Source: Arthrobacter_M sp030063245
Lineage (GTDB): Bacteria > Actinomycetota > Actinomycetes > Actinomycetales > Micrococcaceae
DNA length: 64,000 nucleotides
Direction: 5' to 3'
Assembly (NCBI RefSeq): GCF_051131705.1
Contig: NZ_CP180316.1
Location: 3,534,001 to 3,598,000 of the forward strand
The translations under genes and the position numbers were made by a program. The notes beneath the pieces were generated by a model. That model was given only the letters and a program-made list of their open reading frames with translations. It made no database searches and was not told the DNA's origin. Below are positions 62,005-64,000 of this stretch, one piece after another. Each line of letters opens with the position of its first letter. Position 1 is the first letter of the stretch.

Positions 62005-63615
62005 CTAGTGCTGATTACCTGATTCGTCATCGTCGTCGGCCGGCTTTTCCGTCACCAGGGCCTCGGTGGTGAGGACCAGTGCGGCGATGGAAGCAGCGTT
62101 ACGCAGCGCGGAACGCGTGACCTTCACCGGGTCGATGATGCCGGCTGCAATCAGGTCGCCGTACTCGCCGGTGGCGGCGTTGAAGCCGTGGCCATCGGGG
62201 AGTTCGCCAACCTTGTTGACCACCACATAGCCGTCATGCCCGGCGTTCTGGGCAATCCAGCGCAGCGGCTGGGCAATGGCGCGGCGGACAAGTCCGACGG
62301 CGGTCGCGGCGTCGCCGTCGAGCTTGGAGACGTAAGGATCATCGTCCAGGGCCTTGGCGGCCTGGACCAGTGCGGAACCGCCACCAGCCACGATGCCCTC
62401 TTCGAGCGCGGCGCGGGTGGAGGAAACGGCATCCTCGATGCGGTGTTTCTTCTCCTTGAGCTCGACCTCGGTGGCTGCGCCGACCTTGATCACGCCGATG
62501 CCTCCGGCCAGCTTGGCCAGACGCTCCTGCAGCTTCTCTTTGTCCCAATCGGAATCGGTGCGCTCGAGTTCGGCGCGGATCTGCTTGACGCGGTCCGCGA
62601 CGTCCTCGGACGAGCCGGCGCCGTCGACAATGGTGGTGGTGTCCTTGGTGACGGTGATCCGGCGTGCGGTGCCGAGCACCTCGAGGCCGACCTGGTCCAG
62701 GCTCAGGCCGATCTCCGGGGAGACCACCTGCGCACCGGTCAGGGTCGCGATGTCCTGCAGCATCGCCTTGCGGCGGTCGCCGAAGCCCGGTGCCTTGACG
62801 GCAACCACGTTCAGCGTGCCGCGGATTTTGTTGACGATCAGCGTGGACAGAGCCTCGCCGTCGACGTCCTCGGCAATGATGAACAGCGGCTTGGCGGCCT
62901 GCAGAGCCTTCTCCAGCAGGGGCAGGAAATCCTGGATGGAGGAGATCTTGCCCTGGTTGATCAGGATCAGCGCATCTTCCAGCACCGCTTCCTGGCGCTC
63001 GGCGTCGGTGACGAAGTACGGCGAGAGGTAGCCCTTGTCGAACTGCATACCTTCGGTGAGCACCAGCTCGGTTGCCGTGGTGGAGGATTCCTCAATGGTG
63101 ATCACACCATCCTTGCCGACCTTGTCGAATGCCTCGGCGAGCAGTTCGCCGATTTCCGGGCTCTGGGCCGAGATGGCGGCAACTTCCGCCACCTGACGTC
63201 CCTGGACCTCGCGGGCATTCTCCAACAGACGCTTGGCGATCGCGTCCACCGATACCTCGATGCCGCGCTTCAGGTCTCCGGGAGCGGCGCCCGCGGCAAC
63301 GTTGCGCAGGCCTTCCTTGACCAGAGCCTGCGCCAAGACCGTCGCCGTCGTCGTTCCATCGCCGGCCACGTCGTTGGTCTTGGTCGCAACTTCCTTTGCC
63401 AGCTGCGCACCAAGGTTCTCGTACGGGTCCTCGAGCTCCACCTCACGGGCGATCGTAACGCCGTCGTTCGTGATGGTGGGGGCACCCCACTTCTTATCCA
63501 GCACAACGTTGCGGCCGCGCGGCCCCAGGGTCACCTTGACGGTGTTCGCCAGCTTATCGATGCCGGCTTCCAGGGAACGGCGGGCAGCGTCGTTGAATTC
63601 CAGCTGCTTTGCCAT
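62005..63615 (-). CDS. groEL: Chaperonin GroEL
   Basis: This 536-residue chaperonin starts MAKQLEFNDAARRSLEAG, downstream of AAAGGA. It has the ATP site motif GDGTTTATVLA (about residue 87) and all three chaperonin domains at normal length. The C-terminus ends DDDDESGNQH rather than the usual GGM repeat, so the tail lining the folding chamber is acidic with a final His, as in some actinobacterial GroEL paralogues. It follows groES with a 121-bp gap. Confidence 0.97.
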   Translation of the reverse strand: MAKQLEFNDAARRSLEAGIDKLANTVKVTLGPRGRNVVLDKKWGAPTITNDGVTIAREVELEDPYENLGAQLAKEVATKTNDVAGDGTTTATVLAQALVKEGLRNVAAGAAPGDLKRGIEVSVDAIAKRLLENAREVQGRQVAEVAAISAQSPEIGELLAEAFDKVGKDGVITIEESSTTATELVLTEGMQFDKGYLSPYFVTDAERQEAVLEDALILINQGKISSIQDFLPLLEKALQAAKPLFIIAEDVDGEALSTLIVNKIRGTLNVVAVKAPGFGDRRKAMLQDIATLTGAQVVSPEIGLSLDQVGLEVLGTARRITVTKDTTTIVDGAGSSEDVADRVKQIRAELERTDSDWDKEKLQERLAKLAGGIGVIKVGAATEVELKEKKHRIEDAVSSTRAALEEGIVAGGGSALVQAAKALDDDPYVSKLDGDAATAVGLVRRAIAQPLRWIAQNAGHDGYVVVNKVGELPDGHGFNAATGEYGDLIAAGIIDPVKVTRSALRNAASIAALVLTTEALVTEKPADDDDESGNQH

Positions 63616-63640
63616 AATTCTGTGTCCTTTCAAGGCGAAA

Positions 63641-63680
63641 CCCCGCACCCTGGATCCCGGAAGGGAGCGGCGGTGCGGGG
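63641..63680 (-). promoter_or_regulatory. Intercistronic hairpin between groES and groEL
   Basis: CCCCGCACC (63641-63649) is perfectly inverted at 63672-63680, with a 22-base loop. It lies between the two genes on the transcript and could affect mRNA processing or relative expression. A similar hairpin is known in some other groESL operons. Confidence 0.5.
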
Positions 63681-63736
63681 ATCCGTCAAAGCGATATGTG
63701 CTTCAGGAAGCTACTTAGCTGTTAGTTAGCTAGGTG

Positions 63737-64000
63737 CTACTTAACTACGATGGCGAGAACGTCGCGGGCGGACAGCACCAACAGTTCCTCGCCGCCCGTC
63801 TTGACTTCGGTTCCACCGTACTTGGAGTAGATGACGACGTCGCCGACGGCTACATCAATCGGGACGCGGTTGCCGTTGTCATCAATGCGGCCTGGGCCGA
63901 CTGCGACAACTTCACCTTCCTGAGGCTTTTCCTTGGCGGTGTCCGGGATCACCAGGCCGGAAGCAGTAGTCTGCTCGGCTTCCAGCTGACGGACAACAAT
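63737..64000 (-). CDS. groES: Co-chaperonin GroES, N-terminus outside the window
   Basis: The frame runs from the window edge (IVVRQLEAEQTTASGLVIPD) to a stop at 63737-63739, giving 87 residues. It includes the typical EGEVVAVGPGR and VIYSKYGGTEV segments and the end SARDVLAIVVK. About ten N-terminal residues and the promoter lie beyond base 64000. It caps the GroEL ring. Confidence 0.96.
   Translation of the reverse strand: MVVRQLEAEQTTASGLVIPDTAKEKPQEGEVVAVGPGRIDDNGNRVPIDVAVGDVVIYSKYGGTEVKTGGEELLVLSARDVLAIVVK

Noticed and set aside
1..64000. CRISPR array
   Set aside because: No series of regularly spaced repeats with unique spacers was seen.

Overview
The window is high-GC actinobacterial DNA, most likely from a member of the Micrococcaceae close to Arthrobacter. 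This is inferred from the protein sequences, the gene pairs guaB/guaB3 and groES/groEL, and the dense overlapping reading frames. It has two halves, meeting at a tRNA-Ala(CGC) gene on the minus strand (37990-38065): an accessory region (1-37989) and an ordinary chromosomal core (38000-64000).

Accessory part 1 (1-7770) is mostly gene debris. A TetR-type regulator is cut by one complete ISL3-family element and ends against a second ISL3 copy at the window edge. Fragments follow of a HExxH metalloprotease-like protein, a DUF4913 protein, a conjugation coupling protein, a methyltransferase, a zeta-like toxin with its intact ParD-like antitoxin, an alpha/beta hydrolase, an AAA ATPase and a mercuric reductase. 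This looks like a decayed plasmid or integrative element.

Accessory part 2 (7772-22429) is well preserved. A nine-gene minus-strand operon encodes a small membrane protein, a Crp/Fnr regulator, DUF427 and AhpD-like proteins, a radical SAM enzyme, and a complete ABC importer (lipoprotein, two permeases, ATPase). Next to it are a methyltransferase, a MerA-like flavoprotein, a CDP-alcohol phosphatidyltransferase, a VTT/TMEM64 membrane protein, a GH15 glycosidase and a second disulfide reductase with an N-terminal frameshift. The substrate of the importer and the product of the radical SAM enzyme cannot be read from the sequence.

Accessory part 3 (22856-34320) is a nested transposon stack. An IS3-family element is split by a 2427-bp DDE element (5-bp target duplication) and by an IS21-family element (5-bp target duplication). 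The istB gene of that IS21 is itself split by an RIT element: three overlapping tyrosine-recombinase genes between 105-bp inverted repeats. Another ISL3 copy lies beside the IS3 end.

Accessory part 4 (34625-37711) is the most interesting cargo. A TerD domain is followed by DUF4041, a GIY-YIG (MUG113/T5orf172-like) nuclease domain in a shifted frame, and then a DUF4236-TPR-coiled-coil-DUF2510 protein. It lies beside the tRNA gene and looks like a stress or defence module.

The core (38167-64000) carries an NmrA-like reductase, a SepX/GlpR-like membrane protein, rimJ, galU, a 5-formyl-THF cyclo-ligase, an FmdB-type zinc ribbon, an SAF-domain protein, a giant SF1-like ATPase with a degenerate Walker A and a C-terminal nuclease fold, guaA, DUF3817, SURF1, a PTS EIIA, glpD, guaB3, guaB, two tandem OafA-type acyltransferases, groEL and a partial groES. 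Purine nucleotide synthesis (guaA, guaB, guaB3) and cell-envelope or sugar functions (galU, acyltransferases, PTS, glpD) dominate.
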